From NCBI GenBank assembly GCA_018257865.1, contig JAEUBA010000007.1, positions 650,295 to 714,294 of the forward strand: a stretch of 64,000 nt of DNA. Direction: 5' to 3'. The DNA is from Stereocaulon alpinum (taxonomy: Eukaryota > Ascomycota > Lecanoromycetes > Lecanorales > Stereocaulaceae). The translations under genes and the position numbers were made by a program. Shown one piece after another: positions 1 through 13,125 of this stretch (positions are counted from its first letter, which is position 1; every line of letters starts with the position of its first letter). The notes under the pieces are model-generated. The model was given only the letters and a program-made list of their open reading frames with translations, was not told the DNA's origin and did not search any database.

Positions 1-1405
1 CTCCGCCGCCTTTGGCTTCCACTTGCGCTTAGGCTTCTTTATCTTTGGGGTTTTTGTTGCCGGTTCTACTCCGATAGGGAGTTTAGACTAGGAGAGCTAT
101 TCCCTAGCAAGTCAATACTGCGTTAGGAATCCTAACCTAACCAGCCATCTCGCAGCCGCTCTTATACCGGTGACCTCAGCCAGCATAGTCCTAACATCGT
201 AAGTCTCTGCCTCTTTGATAAGCTCCCTTCGAGTGTCGCTAAGCTCTAGGCAGTGCAGGAGAATATACTTCGTATCCTAATTCCTCTATCCACAACTGCA
301 GCGGGCACTGCGGACCCCTAGCACCCTCGCCTTATAAAGGAAGTAGTTAAACCCATTCTTCCCACTTCGGAGTTGGACTGCTATCGAGCTTTCTGCCTTC
401 CTAAGCTTCAGGTGGTAGTTATACCTTTCTCCGAACAACGGTTTATTCTGTGCGGGTGTGCGAGAGTGCTCGGGGATAGCATCCTTATATACCTCCCACC
501 GCTCGATCCACTTCGCCGTTGCCCAGCCTCGTATCTTCTTAGCTAGGACGCCTACGTCTTAATACTCCTCGACATCCGTTTTTAGGTTATGCCAATATGC
601 CTTCCTCCTTATCGCCGTTACCGCTTGATCCCAATCCTTCGCCTCAAGCTCCTGCAGGGCCTATTCTTCCTTTTCTAGTAATAGGGTTAGGCGTGTTGGG
701 CGCGCCCTTCCTCTCCTTCCCCGCAGTCTCCTACGGATTAAGCGGTTGCCTTCGATTATTAAGGGGTGTACTCCCCTCAGTGCCTAGTGTCTCATAACTA
801 GGGCGTCTAGATGGGTTTAGATAGGCATAATAACTGCTTCCGCTTCTAGGACCTGGACCGGTGTTGCCTTATATACTCCGAGCACTGTCCGTAGGCAGTC
901 GTTCTGTATTATCGCGAGCGTCTTAACGTGCTTTTCCACGGCTCCCCGCCCCCCGGTGGGGGTATGCCATATCGGAGCGGCGAATATAAGTATAGGCCTT
1001 ACCGCCATACTGTACACCTTCCTGCACTTCTCAAACGTAGCTCCCCAAGTTGATCCTGCTAGGCACTTGATCGCCCGGGCTTAAGTGGCGGCCTTTGCCT
1101 TCACCTGCGCTATATATAGGCCCCAGCGGAGTTTGGTGTCGATGTGTAGCCCTAGGACCCTAATACTCGCTTCCGGCTCAACCTCTACGTTACCAAATTA
1201 TACCGTCTCCTTCATATTAAACCTTTTGGGGGCGCGCGACAGATGTACCAGTTCGTACTTCTGGGGCGCGAACGTCGCCCCGTGTGTTTTCGCCCACGTT
1301 TGGCAGAGCTTGTGGGCCTGTTCTAGCCACCTGCAGTTCGTTTCCGTTATCTTGCTGTATGCCAGCAGGTGCACGTCATCCACGAATCCTCCCACCTATA
1401 CTGGG
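1..1405 (-). mobile_element. Tad1-like LINE, 3' half of ORF2, lightly RIPed, truncated
   Basis: Minus-strand reading frames encode the reverse transcriptase catalytic region (GGFVDDVHLL near 1370-1395, the F-x-D-D motif) followed by the downstream LINE segment (residues such as VRPILIFAAPIW near 980-1010). The same protein, much more mutated, is read on the plus strand at about 57,150-58,550, so both copies belong to one family. Homology runs from the window edge to about 1405, where a Gypsy RNase H frame begins; the 3' end of the LINE lies outside the window. A few stop codons interrupt it, but many Trp, Cys and His codons survive, so it was hit by RIP less than its neighbours. Confidence 0.85.
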
Positions 1406-4400
1406 AATAACTCTTTATACTACTAAGCTAGACGTCTATTAAGCTCCTTAGTTAATAGGAAGAACGTTAAGTTCTTATAGTCTATTAGGACCTAAACCTA
1501 GTACTTAGTTCCTTCTAGATAAACCTTCTAAATACGAAATATATCTATAATAGCAAGTAATTCCTTATTATATATTAAATATCTAGTTTTAGCGTCTAGT
1601 AGCTTCCTGCTATAGAAGGCTATAGGGTACTAATAATAAGTAATACCTATTTTCCCTATTTTTCCTATATTAGGGCTATTATTCATAGATAGTTAGCTAA
1701 TTACTGCTCTAATTACTCCGTCGGAGGTATTAGTATAGAGACGAATAGGCGACTCTAGGTTAAACTAATATAATATTAGACTAGAAGTAAATTACTTCTA
1801 TAGGGTCCTAAAGGATACCTCTACTTCCTTTATCTATATAAACGGTACTTCGTTATAGGTTAAGCTAGTAAGAGGTATAGTAGTTTTTTAAATATCTATA
1901 GATAAACTTCTAATAGAAATTCGTAAAACTAAGGAATAATTATACCTCTTTCTTATTTATAGGTATAAGTTACTTAACTATACTTTTTACCTTCTCTAAG
2001 TCTATCTTAATCCCCTTATTAGAAATAATAAACCCTAGAAATTTAACTCTCTTCTAGTAAAATTCGTATTTTAATAACTTTAAGCGTAATCCTACTTATT
2101 TAAGCTTTCTTAGTACTTTTCTTACTTACTTAACATACTCCTTAAAAGTATCTAAGTATACGAGTATATTATTAATATATACTAAGACGAAATCGTCTAG
2201 ATATTCTTTTAGGATATTATTAATAAATACCTAAAATATTATAGGGGCGTTCGTTAACCTAAATAGTATTATAAGGTACTTATAGAGACCCTATCTTATA
2301 TAAAAGGCCGTTTTCTACTCGTCGCCTTACTTTATATATATTCGGTTAAATACTCTTAGGATATTAAACTTAGTAAACTATTTCTTACCTTAGAGCTTAT
2401 CTTAAAGTTCCCCTATTAATAGTAATAGATAGCTATTCTTTATAATTATATTATTAAGTGCTCTATAATCTATATATAGACGTAATTCTCTACCTAGTTT
2501 AGGTATAAATAGGATTAGGTATTCTACGGGTAATTAAGATTTTCGAATAAACCCCTTCCGTTTATTTTCTTTAATATATTTCGCGAGAGTAACAGCTTTA
2601 TCTTATAATAGTAGGTAAATTAGCTTTTTTATAGGTTCCTTTTTTAAGATTAATTTAATCTTATAGTCCTATAGTTAGTACTTAGGAAGGGCTTTATTAA
2701 TACTCTCTTTTTAGAATAGAGTTCTAAATTCCGTATATTTATTTAGGATTTTTATAGTAGTAGTCTCGCTTATAAGTCTAACTTAACTCTATAGTACTAT
2801 AACGTTTCCTACCTTAAAATTATCCTTTATTTCCTCTTAGGTCTAAGCTATTACTAAGAGGAACTTATATTTTTAGATTAGTAGAACTCTATTTAGTATA
2901 CTATCTATAAATATTATATTCTAAGAACCCTATTCTATTAATAGGTTAGCTTTCTTTAGCTATAGGATTCTTAGGGTAATATTATTAACCCCTCCTAGTA
3001 CTAAATTAAAGGTATATCTCTTATATCTTCGTCTTATCCTTAGGTTAAGTATTTTAGTACTTCTATTAATAGTCCCTATTATTAATCTATTAAAGTTCGT
3101 TAACGCGTATAGCTCGCGCTTTCGTATAGGTAAACTATATTTCCTTATAAAGTTTAGTTTAATTAAATCCTTACTTAATCTACTATTAATAATAACCCTT
3201 ACTAGAATACTATTAACTTTCGCCTAAAACCGAAACCTAATATTATTACTAGATTCGGCTATAGCTACTTATTTAACCTTTTTAGTAATTCCGCTACCTA
3301 GTCTATTTATTACGGAACCTACTAGTTTTTTATAAATTCCCCCTTAGAGTCCCTAGTAATTAGGTCCTCCTTAATAAATTTATTAAGTAGGATCTTTTCC
3401 TAGCGCTTTAGGAGGTTCTTAACTGCTTTATCTAAGTAATAGATTAATAACTATAAATCCCGCAGAATAAGTTATTAGTCTAATAGTAATATACTTTTAT
3501 CTTTTAAGAACCTTAATCCTTTAGGGAGTTTCTAGTAAACTAGACTATCCGGATTTAGGTACTTATCCCTTTATAGTATTTCTTAGATCTTTTAAGCTAC
3601 TAGAGATTTAAACTCTATAAGTCCCTTAGTCTTATTATAGGCGAATCTTATAGATAGACTTCTAAAAAGACTTATAAACTTAGTAACTAATAATAACTAT
3701 TAGTTACTTTCTACTAGTTTCTTAGTCTATTCCTTACTTAGCGAGGCTATTAATACTTATATTAGCTTTTCTATAGTAACTTTTCGTATATATATCTTAG
3801 CCTTTTCTAGTTTATTATATAGATTTATTACTTACTATTCTGCGTACTTTAGTCGCTATTAATAGGATTCTAGTAGTTCTTCTTAAGTTCTTTAGGTATC
3901 TAACCTTAAAGCCTTAATCCTATTAAGGGTCTTATTATCTAATAAGACTTCTTCCTTTATAAGCTCTCCTAACTCGCTTCCTAAGGACAGGTCCTAGCGG
4001 GGATTATTAATCTAATCCTTACTAAAGTATTCTTTACTATTTACTATAGATACTTAGTATCTTAGTTTTTAGGGGTACTATCCTAATCCGTCCTTTTTAC
4101 TAAGATATATTTAGTACGAATTATTATAGTAAGTCGTCTAACTTAAGTAATTATATTCTTTATTAGTTAACCCTTTTAGTCGTTCCGGCTACTCCTATTT
4201 ATTATAGTCGGGGCTTATATCCCCTACTATAGCTACCTATTCTTATTAAGGGTACTTATTCTAATAGTATCCCTTCTTATAGTATCTATAATATTCTACG
4301 TTAGATAGGTCCTTCTTCTACTTCTTCCCTTTATAAGGTTTCCTAAAGAATTTCGCCTTTATAGCCGAAACATTTTCTTTTCTCCTAAACTTAGTAACTA

Positions 4401-5283
4401 GGGCGGAAGACTTTTATTCTAGCTTTCTTTCGTATATCCTATTATTAATAGAGTAGACCTTAGATACTAACTATATAAAGTTTCTAATATTATCTAAATA
4501 GGCGAGCTTATCCTTAACCTTATCTTTTAGTCCTTTTTAATATATAGCGGCTTAAGCGTCCTCTAACTAATTAAGCTAATAGGTAATTCCTCTAAATTAT
4601 ACTATATATTCTATTATAGGTCCCTTCTACTAAAGATTTATAAGCTTATGTTCTAGCCTTCTTTCTTTAGTACTATTCCTAAAGTAGAACCTTAAAAGGT
4701 TCCTAATATATATCTTATTAGAGATAATCTTTAAGGACTCGTCCTCTATAGTATTAAGGTCCTAAATTAAAAGATATTCCTTAAGTTAAGGTTAAAGGGC
4801 TGCCGCAGCGTCGCCTTTAAGGTATAATAGATAGAATATATTCCTAGCCTTTATAGTAGAGAAGCTTAGTATATTAAAGGCTATATATAGGTTAATTTAT
4901 TAAAGAAATATATCTAACCCTCCCTTCCTACTAGAGAACTTTATAGGGGTAGGTAACTTTATCCCTCTATTACTAATAGTAATTCCTTCTTTAGGAACTA
5001 GGGCTATATCCCTTCCCTTAAATCTACTTATTACTTTAGGCGTAACGCGCCGTCTTTCCCCTAAGGTAGAACTAGAAGTACTTATACTATATAGTCTAAA
5101 GTATAGTATTTAAAGTATAATAGGGGGTTTAACTCCTATAGGTAAATTATATAGTATATTAAGTACTAAAAGGTAATAGAGATAAGTAGTTATTAAATTA
5201 TCTTCAGCTAAGACTCCTCTCTATTATATAAGTTAAATATAAGGAGATAAGAAAATATTCTACTAAAGGAAAACCCTTCCTTA
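1406..5283 (-). mobile_element. Ty3/Gypsy retrotransposon, RIP-destroyed, truncated
   Basis: Reading the minus strand through stop codons shows, from right to left, a gag zinc-knuckle remnant near 4250-4330, a Gypsy reverse transcriptase at about 1950-2600 (signature FRLTNAPIIF; the YVDD box appears as YINN near 2160-2190), then RNase H at about 1430-1800 (PIAFYSRKLL, LLTKELNRR). Integrase and a left LTR are missing because RNase H abuts LINE sequence. The right end is cut by the Gypsy element inserted at 5284. This is a different Gypsy family from the 222-bp-LTR one. No functional product is possible. Confidence 0.85.
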
Positions 5284-5505
5284 TGTTACGGGCTAGCCTT
5301 TCGTTACTTGCTAGTCCTTTATTACTTGCTAGTATTTATATACGTTGGCGTTAATCTAACGCTAGGCCCCTTTGGCCTTAGCGCCTACTAAGCCGCGTCC
5401 CTAATATATTATATACACGCTCTATATATATAGCTTTCCTTCCTTAGATTTATTCTCCTAGTCTAATAATACCCCTATTAACTCGCTTTAGGCTAGCCCC
5501 TAATA
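5284..5505 (+). repeat. 5' LTR (222 bp)
   Basis: Starts TGTTACGGG and ends CCCCTAATA, a TG...CA terminus with the last CA mutated to TA. Every aligned difference from its partner at 11044-11265 is a transition, as RIP predicts. Preceded by the target duplication CCTTA. Confidence 0.93.
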
Positions 5506-8500
5506 TTAGAATAAATCTTACTACTTACCCCTGCCCTCGTAAGTATATCAGCGAGGTTAAATAAATAATATAAACTAACTTAGTATTCAACCCTACTAAG
5601 GTAGTAGAAGAAACTAAATAACCCGCTAGAGGCGAAGACTATAAGGAGTAGTTACTAGTAGATAAAGCTAAAGAGGTATAGGCCTATAAACTATTAATAA
5701 TTAGAAGAGGCTACGGCCTACTACCTATAATATTACTAGTACTAGCGGGTGTTAAAGAAAATTTCTATAAACCTAAATTATACCTAATAATACGATTCTA
5801 ATCCTACTTACCTAAATACTAGGTACCTTAGTCTTCGTCCCTCTACCTACCTATCTACTACTTATATACTATCTTATAAGAGTATATACTAAAGCGTACC
5901 TCCTAACTATTTAAGATTCTTATCTTTAAGCTAGTCTCTAGTACTTATACCCTCTTCTTTAGATCCTAATAACCTCCTACCCTTAATTAAAACTTCTAAG
6001 CTGGAAGACGTAGAGAACTTAAGCTTTAAGGAAGATACTAAAAAAATAGTTACTATACCCCCTCTGCTAACTACTAATATAGGTAATACGCTAGCCTTTA
6101 CTAAGGCCTAGACTACCTTTATAATAACTACTATCTAAGCTGCTATAGTAGCAGCCTTTATAGCGAATACCCTCCCGCCTACGCCTCCTAATCCCTAACG
6201 TTAGTAGAGATCCCTTACCGCTGATCTTTAGCTATTAATAGATTATTACCTTCCTAAGCCTACCCCTAGTAGCTCTCCTATTAATCTATCTAAAATTAAG
6301 TATCCCTATAATCATTTTAGTAATTATAAGGGTAAGGTAGAGTATAATTTATAGAAGATAGTAATAAAGCTATTTATTAAGGAATACCCTACTAACTTTT
6401 AGGAAGGATTAAAGTAAGTTTTAGCCTACTTTAAATACTCCTCTAGCGAAGCTTAAACCTTAATCCTTTAGTATATAGATCCTAATTATATAAGCCCTAC
6501 TAGAAACGCCTCTAATATCTTAAAGATACTTAACTAGCGTTTTTTTGATTATAACTATATCTAGTCTACCCGCCTCGCCTACTATAAGCTTAAAATAGGA
6601 TTAATAACTTATAATAATTTCCGTATTAAATTCACCTAGCTTATAACTACTAGAAAAATTAATACTAAACGCTAGTTTAAGGATCTGTATAAGAAGATCT
6701 CCCCTATACTAAAACGGGATATCCGTACTAAGAAATATAAGATAAATAAGGACTATAGTACCCTTAACGAGTTCCTTATAGTTACTAATAGGGAGATATA
6801 TAATATCTAAGCTAAAGAAGCTATAATAAAGCCTCTAGTAAATATTAACCCTTATAATATCCTAAGAATAAAGAGCTAGTAAGCCCCCTTACCTACTCTA
6901 AACCCTTATATAAATCGCTAGGTTATATCTAGAAGGGCTATTATCCGCCCCCTATCTAACTCCTATAAAGAGGAACCTTATAAGGAGGAGCGTCCTATAT
7001 TAAAGGATAAGCTAAGGTACTTCTATTATAATAAGGAAGGCTACTTTACCTTAAATACCCTAAGCGTCTCTGCGAAGTAGTATAAGAAGTTAGCAGCGAA
7101 GATAAGAACGCTAGAGAAGTTAAGGAGATATTAGATTCAAAAAATTAGCTATCCTTAGGGAAGTCGCCCCTAAGGACCTACTATTCTTATTATCTATAGA
7201 ATTCTATAATCCCTTTAGCAGACGCTTATTTATATATCCTATTACCTTAATAGCTTAGGATAAGGAATATAAATTAAAAGCTCTTACTAATACTAGTACT
7301 ACTATATACTCGTTTATTAATAAAAAAGAAGTATAAATCCTTTCTAATACCCTTAATATTATCCCTATTCCCCTTTCTAAACCCCGATACCTTTACGGAT
7401 ATAATAGTAAAATAAGAAGGAAGCCTATTACCTATACTATCTATCCCTTAATACGGGTTAGCGACTATATAGAGTCTACCGTACCTATACTTATTACTAA
7501 CTTAGGTAATTAATATATTATCCTCAGTAAGCTATAGATAAATAAGTATAAGGTCCTACTAGATATAGTAGATAATTATATTATCTTTATACTAGGGCGT
7601 TACGACTATATAGGTATATCTATACCTAAGCCGCCTACCCCTAGTCTAGGAGTTAAAGCTAAATTAACTACTATAAAGCCGGCAAAGCCTACTAAAATCG
7701 CTGTAGTAAAACCTAAGATTAAGAAGGTTATTCCCCCTTATACTACCTCTCCCCCGCCCGAAGAAAATAAGGCGTTAGATATTAGTTAAATTAGTATAGC
7801 AGCCTTCTACCTACTAGCCTAGAATCTAAAGAAGTACTAAGTTTAGTACTTCTCTATAACCCTTACTAAAATAGACTATCAACTAAGAAAAGATGTTCTA
7901 ATAGAAGTAATACGCGAGACTACTATCTATACTAAGGATAATATTAAAAGGAAGCTCCTAAAGGAGTACTATAACTTAATTAATATCTTCGATAAAGATA
8001 AGGTAAAGATTTTCCCTCTATATCGACTATATAATTATAAGATCGAATTAGAGCTAGGGAAGAAGCTACTATAAAGCTAATTATACCTAATATCTAGCTT
8101 TAAGCTATAGAAGGTGAAAGAATACCTTAAAGAGAACCTTAAGAAGGGCTTTATCTTACTAAGTACCGCCCTATATATATCCTTAGTACTATTTATATAG
8201 AAGAAGGATAGTAGCTTAAGATTCTGCGTAGACTACTATAGACTTAATACTATTATAATTCGGAACTGCTATCTAATCCTATTAATTAAAGAAGCCTTAG
8301 CTCGTATAGTAGGTTATAAGTACCTTACTAAGCTTAATATTATTACTATATTTAATAAGCTTAAAATATATCTAGATAGTAAAGACTATACTACCTTTAC
8401 TACTTCTTTTAGAGCGTTTAAATACTATATATTACCTTTCGGACTAACCGGAGGCCCTACCTCCTACTAGTAATATATAAATAATACCTTATTTAAGTAT

Positions 8501-11043
8501 CTTAACAACTTTTACTAAGTATACTTAGATAATATCCTAATTTATAGTAAGACTAAAAAGGAGTATTAAGAGTATATTAAAAAGGTCCTTATATAACTAC
8601 GCGAAGTAGGCCTTTAGGTAGATATTAATAAATACGAATTCTATATATAAGAGACGAAGTTTTTAGGATTAATAGTATCTACTAGTAGACTAAGAATAGA
8701 TCCTAATAAAGTTAAAGTAGTTATTAACTAGGAAGCCCCTACCTGCCTAAAGGAGGTATAAGTATTCGTTAGCTTCTATAACTTCTACTATTAATTTATT
8801 AAGGACTTCTTAAAAACGGTAAAACTACTAGTAGCGCTTACTAAAAAAGATTACCTATTCTATTAGTCTAAAGTATATTAATTAGCCTTTAAAGAGATAA
8901 AGGATTTAGTAACTAGTACCCTAGTACTAAGGTACTATAAAAGATCTCGACTAGCGGTGCTAGAGATAGACTCCTTAAACTATATTAATAGTAGAGTATT
9001 ATTATAAGCGGATAATAATAGAGTATTATACTTAGTAGTATTCTATAGTAAGAACTTACTACTAGTAGAATATAATTATAAGATTTATAATAAGGAACTA
9101 CTAGTAATAGTTCGCTACCTAGAGTACTAGCGCCCTAAACTTAAGTTAATAGATATTCTAATTTAGATCTTTACTAATTATAAGAGCTTAGAATACTTTA
9201 TATAAATAAAGGAGCTAATACGCCGCTAAGCTAGATAGGCTGAGAAGTTAATAGACTATAACTTCAAAATTATATACTATACTAGGAAGTTAAATAGAAA
9301 AGTAGATACCCTAACTAAGTTACCTAACTTAGTACCTACTAATAAGGACGACTTACGTCTAAAGTACTAGTATTATATACTATTATTACTTAAGTATTTC
9401 TAAGGCTATAATCCAACCTTCTTAGTTAAGGAGGGGGGTGAGCCTACGGAGGAGCAAATTAACGTATTAACGGACGAGGACTTACCCCTCTACGCTAGAA
9501 TTATATTAGTAAATTAGGATAATAAGGACTATACGTAGGTCTAAGAGGCTGTTAAGAAGAATCCTACCCAGATCTTTAACGGTATTAATCTAAGGTACTG
9601 CTCCTAACGCTATTATACGCTCTTCTATAAAGAACGCCTTTAGGTCCCTGCCTTACTAGAGCTCTATATTAAGCTTATAAAGGAAAGCTATAATCTCCCC
9701 GTAAGCGGTTACTTAGGAAGGGACCGTATACTAGAGATTCTAAAGCGTTAGTTCTACTAGCTAGGTATAAAAGAGGAAGTAGCACGCTATATCCGTAACT
9801 ACTATATATATTAAAGAAGTAAAGTACTAAGAGATTAGTATAATAGACTCCTATAACCCCTACTAACTCCGGAATAGTATTAGTAGGATATTTTAATAGA
9901 CTTTATTACTAGTCTCCTAATATCTAATAATTATAACGCTATTTATATACTAGTAGATCGCTTTACTAAGGAACGGTACTACGCCCTATATATAGCTACG
10001 GACGAAGGAACCTCTATAGAGGCTATAGTAGATATCTTACTTAACTACGTCTTCTATACCTACGGTCTACCTAATTTAATAGTATTAGATCGAGGCCTAT
10101 AGTTTATCTTATTAGTATAGAAGGCCTTATATAAGCGGTTATAAATTAAAGTAAAGCTGTCTATAGTATTCTACCTAGAAACTAATAGATAAACTAAAAG
10201 GGCTAATTAAGATATTAAGCGATAATTAAGGATATACTACTCCTATATATAGGATAATTAGTTATATTAGCTACCTATCGCTAAATTTACTAATAATAAC
10301 GCTATCGCTAACGCTACTAGTATATCTCCTTTCTTCGCTAATAAAGGCTTCTATCCCCGTATATCTTTCTCGCCGCTAACAGAGCCCGGCCCCTCCGCCT
10401 AAGAAAGGACATAGGCTGCTAAGGCTAATAATATTACGGATAAAATAGTAGATATATTAGAATTTATTAAGGAATAGTCCGCCTAAAGCCGTAAAAGGAT
10501 AATAGACTAGGCGAATCGCTACTAATCTAATATATCTTATAAAGTAGGAGATTTAGTCTTTCTATCTAGTAGGAATATTACTACAGTACGGCTAAGTAAG
10601 AAGCTAGATAATAAGATACTAAGGCTATTTAAAGTTATAGAGAAAGTAGGATATTCCTACCGCCTAAAGCTCCTAGTAAGTATACGGATCTATAATATAT
10701 TCTACCTTAGCCTATTATATAAGGCTGCGAGCGATCCCCTACCTAAATAACGCGCTGAACCGCTAGGGCCGGTAATCGTTAATAATAAAGAGGAGTAGGA
10801 ACTAGACGAGATATTAGACGCCTAATAGATAGGTAAGAACCGCCAGCTATAGTTCTACGTCTAGTAGAAAGGCGAAGCGAAACCTAACCGTTAATAGTAT
10901 AATATAGATAGTAATAAATTTAAAAACGCAGCTAATATTATTACGGATTTTTATCGCTGCTACCCTAGAAAGCCTAGCAGTCCCAGCTAATAGAAAACTA
11001 CTTATATATATTAGGGTCGATACTTTCTTAAGGGGGGGGGTAA

Positions 11044-11265
11044 TATTATAGGCTAGCCTTTCGTTACTTACTAGTCCTTTATTACTTACTAGTATTTATA
11101 TACGTTAGCGTTAATCTAACGCTAGGCCCCTTTAGCCTTAGCGCCTACTAAGCCGCGTCCCTAATATATTATACACACGCTCTATATATATAGCTTTCCT
11201 TCCTTAGATTTATTCTCCTAGTCTAATAACACCCCTATTGACTCGCTCTAGGCCGGCCCCTAATA
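11044..11265 (+). repeat. 3' LTR (222 bp)
   Basis: Partner of 5284-5505. Begins TATTATAGG (RIPed TGTTACGGG) just after the polypurine tract, ends CCCCTAATA, and is followed by the target duplication CCTTA at 11266-11270. Confidence 0.93.
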
Positions 11266-11700
11266 CCTTATATATTTAAGGGAGGAACCCTATACTCCTC
11301 TAAGTTACCCTAATTATACCCTGCGACTATTACGACTATTATAACTAGTCGCCCTAGGCGTAGTAGTCGCGCACTGCGATCACTGCGACTATTATAACTA
11401 GTTACCTAACAGCGGCCCCTAGACTACCCTACCTAGTATATTCCTTATCACGCTTAGACCCGTAACAGCTAGTAGGAGGTTATCTTACCTATAGGGAGTA
11501 GTTAGCGCAGTCTACTATATATTATTAGTAGAGATAATATAAGTATTTCACCTATTTCCAGCGGCGATATATACGGTAGCGGGAGACGATAGCGTATAGT
11601 TCTAACTACTAGTAAGGGTTTATTACGTATAGAAACAACTATTTAAGTTACTTAATAGATAGTTAATAGCTGGTGGTGGTATAGTTGCTAGATTATTAAG
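11266..11700. other. Repetitive remnant between LTR element and gene island
   Basis: No gene. The stretch holds short direct repeats (a GCGACTATTATAACTAGT block occurs twice around 11330-11405) and is still poor in CpA/TpG. It may be the LTR/5' end of the Gypsy element at 1406-5283, cut off by the insertion at 5284; that is inference. Sequence composition returns to normal by about 11,700. Confidence 0.4.
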
Positions 11701-12300
11701 AGTTGCAAATATGGTGGGGTAGGTTTTTAGAAATAAAAGTTCAAAATATTTGATGTGACCAGTTGGTTATCGCGGAACACCGTACTAGGCTCAAGTGAGA
11801 CCTCGGCAAGGCTAGCAGGCTTCTGCCTACGCTGAAGCTTCAACTTCAATTGCATAAGCAGACAGGCCAAGGATTGGCTTGCTCCCAGTGAAGGATATTG
11901 CCCAAGGGCACTCAAATCCGATACATTCTGGCAAAGTCACTGCACACGTGCTTTCTTTGCTTTCCAAAACCTTGAAAGTTCCTAATGCCAGGTTCAAACT
12001 TAGGCTATCGTTACTGATTTATTGCGCCTGATTCAGCTGTCTCCGTAGAATAGCAGCGTAATCAAGCCCCCAGCTCTGTCCAAAGACCCTGACATAATAG
12101 TCGTGTGAAAGACATGCAGCTCATAAACATTCTATGCGCGAAACCATGTAAAGTGGCCTGGACCATGTATGGTCAATATGGGCCTTGCGACCATTTTGCG
12201 CCGCTACGACGGTCGGCTAGTATGATTAGAGTATCTTTTATCTCTTAAACGTTGCTCAAAGGCAGATATCTTTCGAAGCTCGTCTAATATGCACTGCCGG
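11701..12300. other. Left edge of gene island, no gene seen
   Basis: Ordinary base composition, rich in CA/TG, so not RIPed. No convincing ORF. The last exon of the minus-strand gene beginning at 13125 could lie here: its terminal ORF ends just after a GTAAGT donor (near 12,315), and an acceptor-like CATACTAG lies near 12,220 on the minus strand. Confidence 0.4.
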
Positions 12301-13125
12301 CTATCGCGTTCGACTTACTGGTGTGAATGGTCTGACAGCGGCCATGAATTGTCCGTCGATACTCTGGGACAGTAAATTGAATTCAACAACTGGCGTAAAC
12401 ACTTGGAGACGGACTTTATTCGTGCCGGGTCTACTATGTGCTGCTGGGCCAAGATGTTTGCGTAGTTCTCTCTGAAGGACTTCGCGGTGGATGCTTTCGC
12501 CATCAACGAAATATTCGTTCAAACGCTTCGCTCGAAGACCTTGCTGCCCGAATCTGTCCTGTGCTCTCCCCTCTCGATGATTGCGATCAGCACTGTGACG
12601 CGGAAATTCGTCGTAATTCTGTTCGCCTTTGTACAAGCCCGAGCCCGAATTGTGGTAAGCGCCCAGCGGCTGACTGTTGTCACCGTACGGGCATCGGCCA
12701 GACGGTGTTGAAATGATGGTGTTGAACGAGCTCCAGCTGGTACTATGGCGGCTGTCCTCATTGTTGAGCTGCCCGTTGTTTGAACCTATAGGAATGTGTG
12801 AGCTAAATCCGTTGTCGTAATGTAGGTTACGTGGGTCTGTGTTAGTTCTATAGTATAGGTCGATGGCTTTGCATGGCTCTCGAGGGTCAATGTGTGTGTT
12901 GTTGCGTGGGCCAGGGTATAACTCCTGCCTTTGGTTGCTAGGACTGCGTGGATCAGGACGATTGCGTCCTCCAATACCACCTGAAGTGGAACAAGCTGGG
13001 TCTTGGACCGGGTAACATCCCGGCCCTGCAGGCCTTTGACTACAGCTTTCGCGTGAAAATGGATGAGAAGGATCATAGACTTCAGCACCGATCGAGTCGG
13101 TATAGTACGAGACTCCTACGCTCAT
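12301..13125 (-). CDS. Ser/Gly/Asn/Arg-rich fungal protein with C-terminal conserved segment
   Basis: ORF of 274 codons starting at ATG 13125. The first about 190 residues are low complexity, rich in S, G, N, R, P and Q, and probably disordered. After that a conserved-looking segment reads NEYFVDGESIHREVLQREL...HLGPAAHSRPG, resembling a motif I recall from uncharacterised ascomycete proteins (YFIDGEGIxREVI...YLGPxAxxRPG). A likely 51-nt in-frame intron (12364-12414, GTCCGT...CCCAG) would join RPGTNK to a DGQFMAAVRPFTP block, which fits that family better than the unspliced reading. The 3' end is uncertain because a GTAAGT donor sits just before the ORF's stop. It is divergent from pex4, with 233 bp between the start codons. 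Function unknown. Confidence 0.6.
   Translation of the reverse strand: MSVGVSYYTDSIGAEVYDPSHPFSRESCSQRPAGPGCYPVQDPACSTSGGIGGRNRPDPRSPSNQRQELYPGPRNNTHIDPREPCKAIDLYYRTNTDPRNLHYDNGFSSHIPIGSNNGQLNNEDSRHSTSWSSFNTIISTPSGRCPYGDNSQPLGAYHNSGSGLYKGEQNYDEFPRHSADRNHREGRAQDRFGQQGLRAKRLNEYFVDGESIHREVLQRELRKHLGPAAHSRPGTNKVRLQVFTPVVEFNLLSQSIDGQFMAAVRPFTPVSRTR

Larger units (their letters stand above)
5284..11265 (+). mobile_element. Complete Gypsy/chromovirus LTR retrotransposon, RIPed
   Basis: Two 222-bp LTRs bound the element, and CCTTA is duplicated at 5279-5283 and 11266-11270. Reading through stops gives gag with a zinc-knuckle relic near 7010-7060, protease near 7290-7400, reverse transcriptase about 8040-8700 (LPFGLTGGPTSYQQ; YxDD box as YLDN near 8522), RNase H about 8940-9330, integrase about 9650-10,750 (DFITSLL and a LIVLDRGLQF segment), and a C-terminal chromodomain-like block about 10,790-10,960. 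A polypurine tract (11029-11040) precedes the 3' LTR. Order PR-RT-RH-INT plus chromodomain fits the Ty3/Gypsy chromovirus branch. It is dead: stops occur throughout. Confidence 0.93.

Noticed and set aside
597..797. Plus-strand ORFs at 597-797 and 1085-1426
   Set aside because: Antisense shadows of the minus-strand LINE reverse transcriptase region.
12438..12761. Several short ORFs on both strands inside 12301-13125
   Set aside because: Shadows of the Ser/Gly/Asn-rich minus-strand gene, whose frame is longest and contains the conserved segment.
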